Part shown: one piece after another, positions 17,309 through 25,746 of the stretch
Numbering within the stretch: the first letter of the stretch is position 1
Layout of the letters: every line of letters begins with the position of its first letter
NCBI RefSeq assembly: GCF_037996645.1
Contig: NZ_JBBMXV010000003.1
Span: forward strand, 620,001-684,000
Direction of reading: 5' to 3'
Length of the DNA: 64,000 nt
DNA from: Halalkalicoccus tibetensis
GTDB lineage: Archaea; Halobacteriota; Halobacteria; Halobacteriales; Halalkalicoccaceae
The notes under the pieces: generated by a model
Told to the model about the DNA's origin: nothing
Database searches by the model: none
Seen by the model: only the letters and a program-made list of their open reading frames with translations
Made by a program: the position numbers and the translations under genes

Positions 17309-18520
17309 TCACGCTCCGTCCGTCTCCGTTGACCGCGCGCGTCGTTCGAGTGCGTCATGTACCCACTCGGGCTCGAACGTTGTTTTGTGCTGTTTTACAC
17401 GTCCACCACGGCCACGCGATTCGATCCATGTTTCGATCAGGCCCATTGTCTCAAGGTCAGTCAGCACACTATGGACGGCTCGGTTGCTTAGTTTGAGCTT
17501 CGCCAGCGAACTTTCGTCCAGTGCTTGTTTAATGTCCGCCGTCGATACCGGCTGTTCGATTATACCGGTCTCTACATTCCTCAAGCCACTCAGACAGAGC
17601 AAGATCGCATGGTGGTTCTTCGGCAGCGTAGTGAGCTTCTCAAGAACCGCTTCCTTATCGGTCGTCTCGATACACTCATCGAAACAGCTTCGAGTAATCT
17701 CCTCAAGGCTCCGTTCATTAGCTAGTTCGCCCGCGTTCCGAAACAGCGAGAGTGCTTTGCGGGCATCCCCCCAGTAGTTCGCTGCTTGCTGAATCCCATA
17801 CTCACTGACCTGGTCGGAGAGCACGCCGGATTTAAATGCCTGCTCGAGGCGAGGCGCTAACAGCGCGGTCAGTTTCGCCTTCCCATACGGTCCAAAGAAG
17901 ACGGACTCATCACTCATTGCACTCTCGACACGGCTATCAAGGCGCAGATCCACGTCGATAATCTGATTACTGACCAACCACGCCGAGAGGGTGATTCCCC
18001 GTTTGAGCTTGCCCTCACCGCGCAATAATCGGTAGAAGAACTCGTTGGGGTCGTAGTTCGCGTCGTGTTGGATCTGATCGATCTCATCGAGGATCAGTAC
18101 CGTATACTCCGGGTAATCCTCGAGTGCGATCCAGATTCCTTCGAAGACGCCATCCAGTCCTACGTACGATTTCTTTCGTTCACCGGTCAGTTCGAGATGG
18201 ATCTCGTTGGCTGCGCTAAAGAGCGTTCGACACTCCTTGAGATTCACATATTCGGCAGCGAGCTCCTCATGACGGGTGGCGAATGCCTGGCATATCCGTC
18301 GTGCCGTCAGCGTTTTCCCCGTTCCAGGCGGTCCATAAATCGATACCGTTGGTGGAAGATACCCTTCCTTGATGCCGTTCAGGATCGTCGCGAGTTCCCG
18401 TTCCTGCTCATCGCGAGCCATGATTTCATCCGGTTCAGCTAATGGATCGAGTGCGCCTTTATCGGTAAAGACGCTATCATCGGGGGCTGTCTCATCGAAG
18501 AGGTCGTCGTACTTGCTCAT
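17309..18520 (-). CDS. orc: Orc1/Cdc6 replication initiator (AAA+ ATPase)
   Basis: The 403-residue protein has Walker A GPPGTGKT (63-70), Walker B LILDEID (142-148), a sensor-like LVSNQ, and a C-terminal winged helix (about 310-390). This is the full archaeal Orc1/Cdc6 layout. It is closely similar to the second copy at 34626-35813, with identical opening MSKYDDLF and identical spacing of motifs. Such proteins bind origin recognition boxes and load MCM. Haloarchaea carry many paralogues, some on integrated plasmids. No clear origin recognition boxes were found nearby, so it may be a secondary copy. Confidence 0.9.
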   Translation of the reverse strand: MSKYDDLFDETAPDDSVFTDKGALDPLAEPDEIMARDEQERELATILNGIKEGYLPPTVSIYGPPGTGKTLTARRICQAFATRHEELAAEYVNLKECRTLFSAANEIHLELTGERKKSYVGLDGVFEGIWIALEDYPEYTVLILDEIDQIQHDANYDPNEFFYRLLRGEGKLKRGITLSAWLVSNQIIDVDLRLDSRVESAMSDESVFFGPYGKAKLTALLAPRLEQAFKSGVLSDQVSEYGIQQAANYWGDARKALSLFRNAGELANERSLEEITRSCFDECIETTDKEAVLEKLTTLPKNHHAILLCLSGLRNVETGIIEQPVSTADIKQALDESSLAKLKLSNRAVHSVLTDLETMGLIETWIESRGRGGRVKQHKTTFEPEWVHDALERRARSTETDGA

Positions 18521-18644
18521 GGTGTCGGAGGTATCGTTTCGTCGTTGCGTCCTGCGGAACTACGTATCCATCTAGTCCCGGTTCATGTAAACTATCGGTC
18601 CAGCAGTTCTGAGGATGGTATCATCAAGCCATGCGATGATTCGC

Positions 18645-18875
18645 TTAGGTCGAGTGGACTCGGATCGTACGAACATCAATGGCGTTCACATACTCGCTGT
18701 TGTCGCCCTCATCTTGCCATCTATCTAGCGAATCGAGAACAGGCACATACCGACTCTCGACAGAGCTAGCGATCCGTAACGTGTTCAGCGGAGCCTTCGC
18801 ATGCGAGAGTGTCGACATCTCATAGCCCGCGGTGGCCTCTACAGTGATGCGGTCTACGAGCCGACTTTTATCAAA
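18645..18875 (-). pseudogene. Protein fragment, short acidic C-terminus
   Basis: A reverse frame open from 18875 to a TAA at 18645 reads DKSRLVDRITVEATAGYEMS, TLSHAKAPLNTLRIASSVES, RYVPVLDSLDRWQDEGDNSE and YVNAIDVRTIRVHST. The composition is clearly haloarchaeal. A Met at 18818 would give a 57-residue product; otherwise this is the tail of a larger lost gene. The family was not recognised. It lies between the orc gene and the AbiE-like pair. Confidence 0.4.
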
Positions 18876-18999
18876 CTAGCTCTCAACGAAGATCTTTATG
18901 GCTGGTGGATCTAGAGTCTATGTACGCTGAGCGGCTATAGGATCAACAAGCGACACGGAGATTCAACGAAAGAGCCTGTCGACACGCGAGTCACAGGCA

Positions 19000-19770
19000 T
19001 TGTCACGACTCGCAAGCGGGAACCGGAAGGTCATTACTATTGGTGATATTATGGGCGCACTTGACATCCCACGGAAATCGGCGAAGGACATGGCGTATGC
19101 GCTCAAGGAGAAAGGCTGGCTTGAGCATATCGCGCACGGGGAGTATCTCATCTTACCACTCGCTGCGGGTGAAAATGCCGTGTATACCGAACACGAGTTT
19201 GTGATTGCGTCCGCCCTCGTGGAGCCGATGTACGTTGGGTACTGGAGCGCGCTGAATCATCACGGGCTAACGGAGCAGCTGTCTCGGACGGTGTATCTCG
19301 CGACAACAGATCGCGCTCAGGAGCGTAAAATCCACAGGGTCACGTATCGGCCGGTGACCGTCACTGCGCAGAAATTCTTCGGCTACCAACCGACTGCAGT
19401 CGGGTCGAACCAGGTGAACATTTCGAGTATCGAAAAGACGCTGGTCGATTGTGCCGATCATCCGGAGTTCTGCGGCGGTATCGGCGAGCTTGCAAAGGCA
19501 ATACAGAACGCGGTCGAAATGCGATGTTCGTGGGAACGAGTCATCGAGTATTTGCGGCGAGTCGGGAACGGTGCCGCAACGAAACGCATCGTCTACCTCG
19601 CCGACCAGTTGGACCTCGACTTTCCGGAGTACGACGAGCTCGTCGAGAACTTCACGACTGGGTACCCTCTGCTTGATCCGACGAGAGAAGCGACGGGTAC
19701 CCGCGACAGCAAGTACCAACTCCGACTGAACGTGGCTCCCGAATCGTTTCTCCCGGAAGACTTCTCATGA
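19000..19770 (+). CDS. AbiEi-like antitoxin / transcriptional regulator (type IV toxin-antitoxin)
   Basis: The 256-residue product has an N-terminal winged helix (VITIGDIMGALDIPRKSAKD, YALKEKGWL) and the AbiEi C-terminal domain (YVGYWSALNHHGLTEQL, KIHRVTYRPV, SSIEKTLVDCADHPEFCGGI). AbiEi proteins repress their own operon and counter the AbiEii toxin. The only start in frame is TTG at 19000; homologous sense continues upstream (KSLSTRESQAL) with no ATG or GTG, so the start may be a rare codon or damaged. It overlaps the next gene by 4 bases, implying translational coupling. Confidence 0.8.
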   Translation: MSRLASGNRKVITIGDIMGALDIPRKSAKDMAYALKEKGWLEHIAHGEYLILPLAAGENAVYTEHEFVIASALVEPMYVGYWSALNHHGLTEQLSRTVYLATTDRAQERKIHRVTYRPVTVTAQKFFGYQPTAVGSNQVNISSIEKTLVDCADHPEFCGGIGELAKAIQNAVEMRCSWERVIEYLRRVGNGAATKRIVYLADQLDLDFPEYDELVENFTTGYPLLDPTREATGTRDSKYQLRLNVAPESFLPEDFS

Positions 19771-20387
19771 TTTCTGAAGCGCAATTACGACGGCTGGCTA
19801 GAGGTCTGGATGTTCGCCTCGGCTACGCGGAGAAGAACTACGTCAATTCGTGGATCCTGTGGGCGATCGACACGAATCCCTACGGCGACAACCTGCTGTT
19901 CAAAGGCAGAACCGCTCTCAGCAAGTTGTACTTCCCTAAAACGTGGCGTTACTCGGAAGATCTTGATTTCGGTGTTAAGGGTGCGTACCACGGGACCGAG
20001 GCGGAGTTTCAAGACGCATTGGAAAACGCGGCCAGGGTCTCCGGTATCGACTTCCAGATGACCAAACACCGCGAACTGCAGAAAGAAGCGTATCCGACGT
20101 ACTACGTCGATATCGATATCCAGTACAACGCCGTTCTCGGTCACAAGAACACGACGAGTCTGGACATCATGATCGACGAATACGTTCCGTTCGCCTCAAT
20201 GGACCATCGTCACAGCTACCAAGACGCCCCTGAATTCGAGCTGACCGCATACAGCTTGGAGGAGGTCTTCGCAGAGAAGTTGCGAGCGCTTTACCAGCGG
20301 TCACTGGCTCGTGACTACTACGACCTCTATCGGATGATTACGGAGGCTGACATCGACGACTCGGGTATTCTCTCGCCGGAACCGTGA
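19767..20387 (+). CDS. AbiEii-like nucleotidyltransferase toxin, probably shortened
   Basis: The 206-residue protein has the DUF1814/AbiEii nucleotidyltransferase pattern: NLLFKGRTALSKLYF, then RYSEDLDFGV with the D-x-D metal pair, then YVDIDIQYNAV and, late, EVFAEKLRALYQRSLARDYY. The motif normally written KGGTxLSK reads KGRTALSK, replacing a conserved Gly. The family usually continues well past the final Lys/Asp region, but here a stop follows after GILSPEP, so the C-terminus looks cut by tens of residues. It may be inactive. Confidence 0.75.
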   Translation: MISEAQLRRLARGLDVRLGYAEKNYVNSWILWAIDTNPYGDNLLFKGRTALSKLYFPKTWRYSEDLDFGVKGAYHGTEAEFQDALENAARVSGIDFQMTKHRELQKEAYPTYYVDIDIQYNAVLGHKNTTSLDIMIDEYVPFASMDHRHSYQDAPEFELTAYSLEEVFAEKLRALYQRSLARDYYDLYRMITEADIDDSGILSPEP

Positions 20388-20472
20388 TGGACGAGTTCAT
20401 TCTCGACGGCCGCGTTGCCCTCGGTTTCTGAACCTGAAGAACTCGATAGGTGAATTCGGAGTCGAACCAGAA

Positions 20473-22152
20473 TCAGTGATCGCTCTCGTGGGGGTTGAGC
20501 GTGGTGCCGTAGTTCTCGACGTGGTCGGTGTACTCGATGAACCGCGGCGCCTCGGGATCGAACGGCCGTTCCAGTGACTCGAAGGCCTGCTTCTTGTCCC
20601 AGCCCTGGAGCTTGCCGACCGCCGACCGATCCTCCAGATCGTGATACTCGAGATCCGGCGCGGTGAGTTCCCAGGCGTCCATCCCGCGCTCGGTCCGGAC
20701 GATCACGCTGGAGAACTCGTCGCTCGAACCGACGGAGCCGACGGTCAGGTCCGCACAGTAGCCGGTAAAGTCAGCACACTCGCTACACCCCTTCAACGTC
20801 GCGTCGTGGAACTCCGTCACGTCCTCCTCGACCAGTAACTCGCCCTCGTGGTCGTAGACGATCATGTCGCCGTGAAGCACGTCCATCTTCCCGATTTCAT
20901 CCGTACTGATCCCGCGCTTCTCCTCGAGCTGCTCGCCGATGAGCCGATGGTAGTTGAAGTTCTTCGTGCACATCAGCGCGATCGTGTAGTCGATCGCGCG
21001 CACGCCGCTTTCCTGGGAGCCGTACTCCCATTCGAAGTCCTGCAGGGCGCGGATCCCCTCGATCTCGCAGGGGGTGCCCACCAGCGCGAGGCTGATCTCC
21101 TCGGCGGGCTTGTCGGGGAGTTTCTCCGCCCAGCGATCCAGATCGAGGTTGCCAAGCGCCATCGTCTGGTTGTAGAAACTGCCGGCGTTCGCGACGACCT
21201 CCTCGTGGCTCGTCGCGAGGAAGCTTTCGGCCTTCCAGGGCTCGTCGTCGGACTCGGTGGCGATCAGCGCGCCGTCGATCTCGCCAGCTTCCAGGAGGTG
21301 CGACAGGACGCTGGTGACGACGCCGCCGTCCTGGGCGTTCTCGCGAGTTTCGCGAGCGGGGGCTTGGGACGACTCCGTCGTCCCAGTGTTTCGCTGCCAG
21401 GACGATCCGACCTTCGCGGAGAACTCCGTGATCGGGTCACTCGCACCCTTGACGTTGTCCTCGCCGCCGGTGATCGTCCACTGGCGCTCGTATCGCAGGC
21501 CGCCGCGAGGACAGAAGTCCCAACAGAGCGAGCAGCCGGTGCACATCTTCACCAGCTCGGGCAGGTCGTCGTCGCCGATTCCGATCGAATCGGAGGGACA
21601 CGCGGCGACGCAGGTGCCACACTGGATACAGCGCCCGTCGTCAATGACGGCCGCATCGAGCTCCATGAACCACGTCTTCTCGTCCGGCGTCTCGATGTCG
21701 TTCATCTCGCTTCGGATCGAGTACGAGGGCGTCTCGAGCTCGACGCCGTCGGGAACGCCGACGCGCTCGGCGGGATCGTCCGAGAGGTCCTGGGTCGGCT
21801 CGATCGAGGGTTCCGTGAACGCGATGTTGCCGAGATCGCCGTCGGGACCGACGTTGACCACACCGCCGCTGCCATCGGCGGCGACCACCGAGCCGTCGAT
21901 CTCCTTGCTCACGCCGTCGCCACAGCCACAGCTTCCACAGCCACACGCCTCCCGATCACCGATATCGGAGCCATCGGTGCCAGTACCAGCGCCGTCGGCG
22001 TCACCCGTGCGCCGGTAGCGGATCGGCTTGGTATCGGGATCGGTGCCGGCGGGATCGCGGGCCCCGCTCGTCGGCGGGACGCTCGCGCCATCGCTTCCCT
22101 CGTCGCCGCTCTCCGGAACGCGGGGGAGCGGATCGGTGTCGCGCTCAGTCAT
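20473..22152 (-). CDS. FrhB/FqoF-like F420-dependent iron-sulfur flavoprotein
   Basis: ATG at 22152 is chosen because it overlaps the stop of the upstream reductase by 8 bases (ATGACTGA); an earlier in-frame start at 22266 would lie inside that gene. The 559-residue product has an N-terminal Cys cluster CGCGSCGCG (70-78), two 4Fe-4S motifs CIQCGTCVAACP (175-186) and CTGCSLCWDFCP (204-215), and the FrhB core (LALVGTPCEIEGIRALQ, KNFNYHRLIG, GCSECADFTGYCADLTVGSV). FrhB-type subunits pass hydride from reduced F420 through FAD to iron-sulfur clusters. Fusion of such a module to a siroheme reductase is known from methanogen Fsr, so this is probably the electron-input subunit for the 22145 gene. Confidence 0.8.
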   Translation of the reverse strand: MTERDTDPLPRVPESGDEGSDGASVPPTSGARDPAGTDPDTKPIRYRRTGDADGAGTGTDGSDIGDREACGCGSCGCGDGVSKEIDGSVVAADGSGGVVNVGPDGDLGNIAFTEPSIEPTQDLSDDPAERVGVPDGVELETPSYSIRSEMNDIETPDEKTWFMELDAAVIDDGRCIQCGTCVAACPSDSIGIGDDDLPELVKMCTGCSLCWDFCPRGGLRYERQWTITGGEDNVKGASDPITEFSAKVGSSWQRNTGTTESSQAPARETRENAQDGGVVTSVLSHLLEAGEIDGALIATESDDEPWKAESFLATSHEEVVANAGSFYNQTMALGNLDLDRWAEKLPDKPAEEISLALVGTPCEIEGIRALQDFEWEYGSQESGVRAIDYTIALMCTKNFNYHRLIGEQLEEKRGISTDEIGKMDVLHGDMIVYDHEGELLVEEDVTEFHDATLKGCSECADFTGYCADLTVGSVGSSDEFSSVIVRTERGMDAWELTAPDLEYHDLEDRSAVGKLQGWDKKQAFESLERPFDPEAPRFIEYTDHVENYGTTLNPHESDH

Positions 22153-23848
22153 CGGCAGCGACACCTCCGGCGACGTTCGCCTCGGCGCCCTGCATGATCG
22201 TGCGCAGGCGCCCGTTGTCGACCCGCCGAGTCCACTCGTAGAAGCGCTCGTCCTCGTGGCGCTCATCGGCGTAGCTCGCGAACAGCTGTTCGAGCGCCGG
22301 GATGACCGACTCGGCCGGAACGGCCGTCTCCACCCAATCGAGAAACTCGTTGTCGGTGCCGAGGCTCCCCCCGAGGCCGAAGTCCATGCCCTCGACGATC
22401 GCGTCGTCGGCGTTGCCCTCGGTCTCGACTTTCACGGTCTCGCCGCGAAAGCCGATGTCCGCGATCTGGGGCTGGGCACACGAGGCCGAACAGCCGCTCA
22501 TGTGCATCCGCACCACCTCGAGGTCGTCGGGCGTCTCGATGCGCTCGTCGAGCTCGCGCGCCCAGTGCTTCACGCGGTTTTTCGTCTCGATGATGCCGTA
22601 GTTGCAGAACTCCGAGCCCGTACAGCCGACCGCCCCTCTCGAAAACGGACCGGGATCGGGCTGGTAGTCCGCGGCGAAGGGTTCGGCGAGCAGGTCCGAG
22701 ACGCGCTCTTCGGGAACGTGGCTGATCAGGAAGTTCTGATCGGTCGCGAGCCGGATCGACGCCTCCTCGGTGCCGTACTCGCGGGCCGCACGGGCCGCCT
22801 CGACGAACTCGTCGCCGCCCATCCGGCCCGTGATCACGTTGAAGCCGACGTATTTCAACCCAGGCTCGCGCTGGTCGTGGACGCCGACGTGATCGCCGGT
22901 GTACCCCTCGGTGAGATCTCGCCCGCGCGAGCGGAGATCGACCGAACATCGATCACGGATGGCCGCCTCGAAGTTCTCAGGACCCATCTGCTCGACGAGA
23001 TAGCGCATCCGACAGACCCCGTGGTTGTGCCGGTCGCCGAGCTCCTTGAACGTCTGGGCGACTGCCCGACAGAACTCGACGGCGTCCTCGGGACGGACGA
23101 AGACGTTGAGCGTCGAGGCCATCCGCGGGCCGTCCGAGAGGCCGCCGCCGACCCGAGCGTGAAAGCCGTAGTGGGGCTCGCCGTCGATCTCCTTTCGAGC
23201 CGGCACGAGCCCGACGTCGTTGATCTGGGACTGGGCACAGTCCTGCCGGCAGCCGGTGATGGTCATCTTGAACTTCCGGGGCAGGTTCGCATACTCGCGA
23301 TTGCCGGTGAAGTACTCCGAGACCGCATCCACCACGGGCTGGGCGTCGAAGCACTCGTGGTCGTCGAGGCCGGCGGCCGGACAGCCCAGCACGTTGCGCG
23401 CGCCGTCGCCACAGCCCTGGACCGTCGTCAGGCCGACCTCGTCGTAGCGCTCCCAGATCTCGGGGACGTCCTCGATCTCGATCCAGTGCATCTGGACGTC
23501 CTGGCGGGTCGTGATGTCGAGATAAGCGTCGCCCCACAGCTCGTTTTGTTCGCTGCCGCCGTGTTCCTCGGGGGCGGTGGCGAACTCGTCTGCGACCTCG
23601 CCGATCACTTCTGCCTGCTCGGGGGTGAGATACCCACCAGGGACCTTCGTCCGCATCATCAGATAGCCCCGCTGGCGGCCGTGGGTGTACATCCCCGTCC
23701 ATTTCATGCGCTCCCAGACGCCCTCGCCCGCCCGGTCCTCGATCTCGTCGAACGACAGGCCCTCCTCGGCGTACTCGTAGACGTCGTCGATGACGTCGAG
23801 CGGGTGTTGCTCCTGTTTCCACTGCTCGACCGTGTTCACGGTGACCAC
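22145..23848 (-). CDS. Siroheme and 4Fe-4S sulfite/nitrite reductase
   Basis: The product (567 residues from GTG 23848, or 564 from GTG 23839) has two ferredoxin-like half-domains and two sulfite/nitrite reductase domains. The cluster and siroheme ligands are C409-x5-C415 (CTGSEFC) and C453-x3-C457 (SGCSASCAQ). Another Cys set (GCGDGARNVLGC, TGCRQDCAQ) lies in the first half. The family reduces sulfite to sulfide or nitrite to ammonia with six electrons. No nitrate reductase, ATP sulfurylase or PAPS gene is in the window, so the substrate cannot be fixed. A perfect palindrome spans the start codon region. Confidence 0.85.
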   Translation of the reverse strand: MVTVNTVEQWKQEQHPLDVIDDVYEYAEEGLSFDEIEDRAGEGVWERMKWTGMYTHGRQRGYLMMRTKVPGGYLTPEQAEVIGEVADEFATAPEEHGGSEQNELWGDAYLDITTRQDVQMHWIEIEDVPEIWERYDEVGLTTVQGCGDGARNVLGCPAAGLDDHECFDAQPVVDAVSEYFTGNREYANLPRKFKMTITGCRQDCAQSQINDVGLVPARKEIDGEPHYGFHARVGGGLSDGPRMASTLNVFVRPEDAVEFCRAVAQTFKELGDRHNHGVCRMRYLVEQMGPENFEAAIRDRCSVDLRSRGRDLTEGYTGDHVGVHDQREPGLKYVGFNVITGRMGGDEFVEAARAAREYGTEEASIRLATDQNFLISHVPEERVSDLLAEPFAADYQPDPGPFSRGAVGCTGSEFCNYGIIETKNRVKHWARELDERIETPDDLEVVRMHMSGCSASCAQPQIADIGFRGETVKVETEGNADDAIVEGMDFGLGGSLGTDNEFLDWVETAVPAESVIPALEQLFASYADERHEDERFYEWTRRVDNGRLRTIMQGAEANVAGGVAADD

Positions 23849-23865
23849 CCGTGGTCACCGTGAAC
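23834..23865. promoter_or_regulatory. Perfect 15-bp inverted repeat over the reductase start
   Basis: GTTCACGGTGACCAC (23834-23848) and its exact reverse complement (23851-23865) are separated by two bases. The left arm contains the first codons of the reverse-strand reductase gene. It could be an operator bound by a dimeric regulator or an RNA hairpin hiding the start. Confidence 0.6.
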
Positions 23866-24255
23866 CAGATGAACCAACGGTTCGTCGCTGTTCACGTGGG
23901 GTCACCCCTTGCAAAACCCGCCTCCCGCCGTCGCTCACTCGGGGTAGCCGTCTCTCGTTGCCGCGCTCGTGCTGTCTCGTCGATTGTAGACCGAATCATG
24001 CTGTATCGGGCGGTGACCTGTGTTACATGGTCACACCACTCGAAGAGAGGGTCGGGCCCCACTCGTATAGACCCCTGCCTCTTGGCGAAGACTGTCATGA
24101 ATAACGATTAGCGGAGATTATTGACACTATCCGTGACAGGGATTTCCGTGATCGGCGACTCGGACCAGCTACGGAGGATAGGGTGGACAAAAACCGGCGA
24201 TAATATCCGGTAGGTGCGTCGGGCGAAACGGGCAGCGAGGGATCGCCGAGGACCG
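23866..24255. other. Upstream region of the reductase operon, no gene
   Basis: ORFs on both strands here have basic, Arg- and Ser-rich composition and are not accepted. The promoter of the reverse-strand reductase operon must lie in the first part. No further repeat was noticed. Confidence 0.4.
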
Positions 24256-24468
24256 TTAGGGTATGATCGCCCGCACACTGGTATCGGAATCGTCGTCGGC
24301 GCTGGTATCGGCACCCTCACCGTCGGCGGACGCGGGCGTTATCTCGATTGTGACTCCGTCATCGCCCAGCACTGAGAGCGGCAAGTGCATCGTTTCGTAG
24401 CTATCGGCCTCCACGTATGCCTTACACTCAGCCGCTATTCTGCCCGCCGATTGCTGATCGCGTTTGTC
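24256..24468 (-). pseudogene. Possible C-terminal fragment of an acidic protein
   Basis: A reverse frame between TAA near 24469 and TAA at 24256 reads SAGRIAAECKAYVEADSYE, LPLSVLGDDGVTIEITPASA and then an Asp-rich tail ending SVRAIIP. The composition is haloarchaeal and acidic, but there is no good start before the Met of ETMHLPL. It is probably the relic of a longer gene. Confidence 0.3.
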
Positions 24469-24876
24469 TGCTTAGTGGCCCGTCGTCAACGGTGATAGCT
24501 CTCGCTACCGTCGCTCTTCACTCATCGGGCGAACCCATCTGATTCTATTCGTCTCCCGTTCAGCTGTCTCCTACAGAGATATGGACAGAAGAACCGATGA
24601 ATGCCGACTCACTCAGTACCGGTTACTAATGACGTAGACTATTACAGGCTGATGACCTCTTCCTTCTCTGTGGAGCTTAATTGATCTCGATGGGGTATCG
24701 GTCACCATCAGTCGGAACAGCAACATATTGACTCAAGGATCGATCGGGTCGGGAAAGACGGCCCCGTTCAACGTTCTCCCAGTCAGAACGACTGTGTCCA
24801 ATTGCCCAGGAAGGTGCATTTGCAGGACCTACATCTTAGTACAGAGGTTTGTTGAGACCCAAGCGGAGGGAAAACC
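24469..24876. other. Intergenic stretch with no gene
   Basis: No ORF of coding character is visible on either strand. The last 60 bases before 24877 presumably hold the promoter of the Tat-secreted protein. Confidence 0.4.
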
Positions 24877-25437
24877 ATGAGTGACTATAACAAAACACGC
24901 CGAACGTTCCTGAAAGGAGCTGCAGCGACTGGTGTAGCAGCGACTGGCATTACTGCCTTCAGCGGTAGTGCTGCTGCAGACGAACCCACCGTTACGGTCG
25001 ACGGGGTTGAGGCAGACGAAAGCGATGTCAGCATCGAGCGAGGCAACCCGAACGCCGTAATTGAGAATCTGGACATCGAATTCGACGAGGTCGACTTCGA
25101 TCAGGACTTAGACGAGGACTTCGACGTCGATGCAAACGACGTAACAGGAACTGCAAGCGGGACAGTGACTGGGAGCGCACTGCCGAACCAGAACGCAAAC
25201 GAAAATGCCGCCAAGGATATCAATACGGACTTCGATGATCTCGAGTTCATCGTGACTGATGTGGATGCAGTGGGCAATCCAAGTCAGCTCGTCCTGCTGG
25301 AGATCCCGGATCTGTTCCTTGACGTGCTCGGACTCCTTGTGAGCTTGGACCTCGAACTATCGGTGGAAGCCGATCCGGAAGGCGGACTGCTGGGTCAGCT
25401 ACTCGAAGGTCTCGGCCGAGACGGCGGGCTTGTCTGA
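24877..25437 (+). CDS. Tat-secreted acidic protein
   Basis: The 186-residue product starts with TRRTFLKGAAATGVAATGIT and a cleavage-like SAAA, a clear twin-arginine signal. The mature part is very rich in Asp and short beta-strand patterns (VTVDGVEADESDVSI, IEFDEVDFDQDLDEDF), followed by a hydrophobic C-terminal stretch (LVLLEIPDLFLDVLGLLVSL). There is no lipobox. No domain family was recognised. It is monocistronic. Confidence 0.7.
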   Translation: MSDYNKTRRTFLKGAAATGVAATGITAFSGSAAADEPTVTVDGVEADESDVSIERGNPNAVIENLDIEFDEVDFDQDLDEDFDVDANDVTGTASGTVTGSALPNQNANENAAKDINTDFDDLEFIVTDVDAVGNPSQLVLLEIPDLFLDVLGLLVSLDLELSVEADPEGGLLGQLLEGLGRDGGLV

Positions 25438-25746
25438 GTAACGGCCTCCCCGCTCTCAACAGGACTCATTATTTTGCGCTAACTGTGGTAGCGGTACCAG
25501 AGCGAAGAGTGCTGTATTTGTTGTTGCTATTGGTCGCTCTCGTGGGAGTTGAGCGTGGTGCCGTAGTTCTCGACGTATACGTCATTACTGCTGTATCAGA
25601 GATGACAGATAACGCTGATCCCCCCTTCCCGAGAGACATCTCTAAACCCCGCAGTCAGTGTAGCTCGATCCCGAACTCGTTCGCCGACCGACCACCGCAC
25701 ACTGTTAATAGATAGCACATGGAATGGGGAGATACCGATCCTCACT
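25438..25746. other. Spacer containing a duplicated gene tail
   Basis: No gene is supported; a 76-codon forward ORF at 25485 is a by-product of the duplicated segment described separately. The last 40 bases contain TTAATAGATA, a TATA-like element for the esterase gene. Confidence 0.4.
25532..25575 (-). repeat. Partial copy of the 3' end of the FrhB-like gene
   Basis: About 44 bases (GGTCGCTCTCGTGGG and following through TTCTCGACG) match 20478-20522, the last codons and stop of the FrhB-like gene, with only one or two differences. The copy encodes the same C-terminal residues (ENYGTTLNxHESD). Sequence on both sides is unrelated. It suggests a past tandem duplication or recombination that left a tail. 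Confidence 0.6.

Noticed and set aside
22028-23863. Very long ORF antisense to the reductase genes
   Set aside because: High GC favours long open antisense frames. The opposite strand encodes the reductase and the start of the FrhB-like protein, with intact cofactor motifs.
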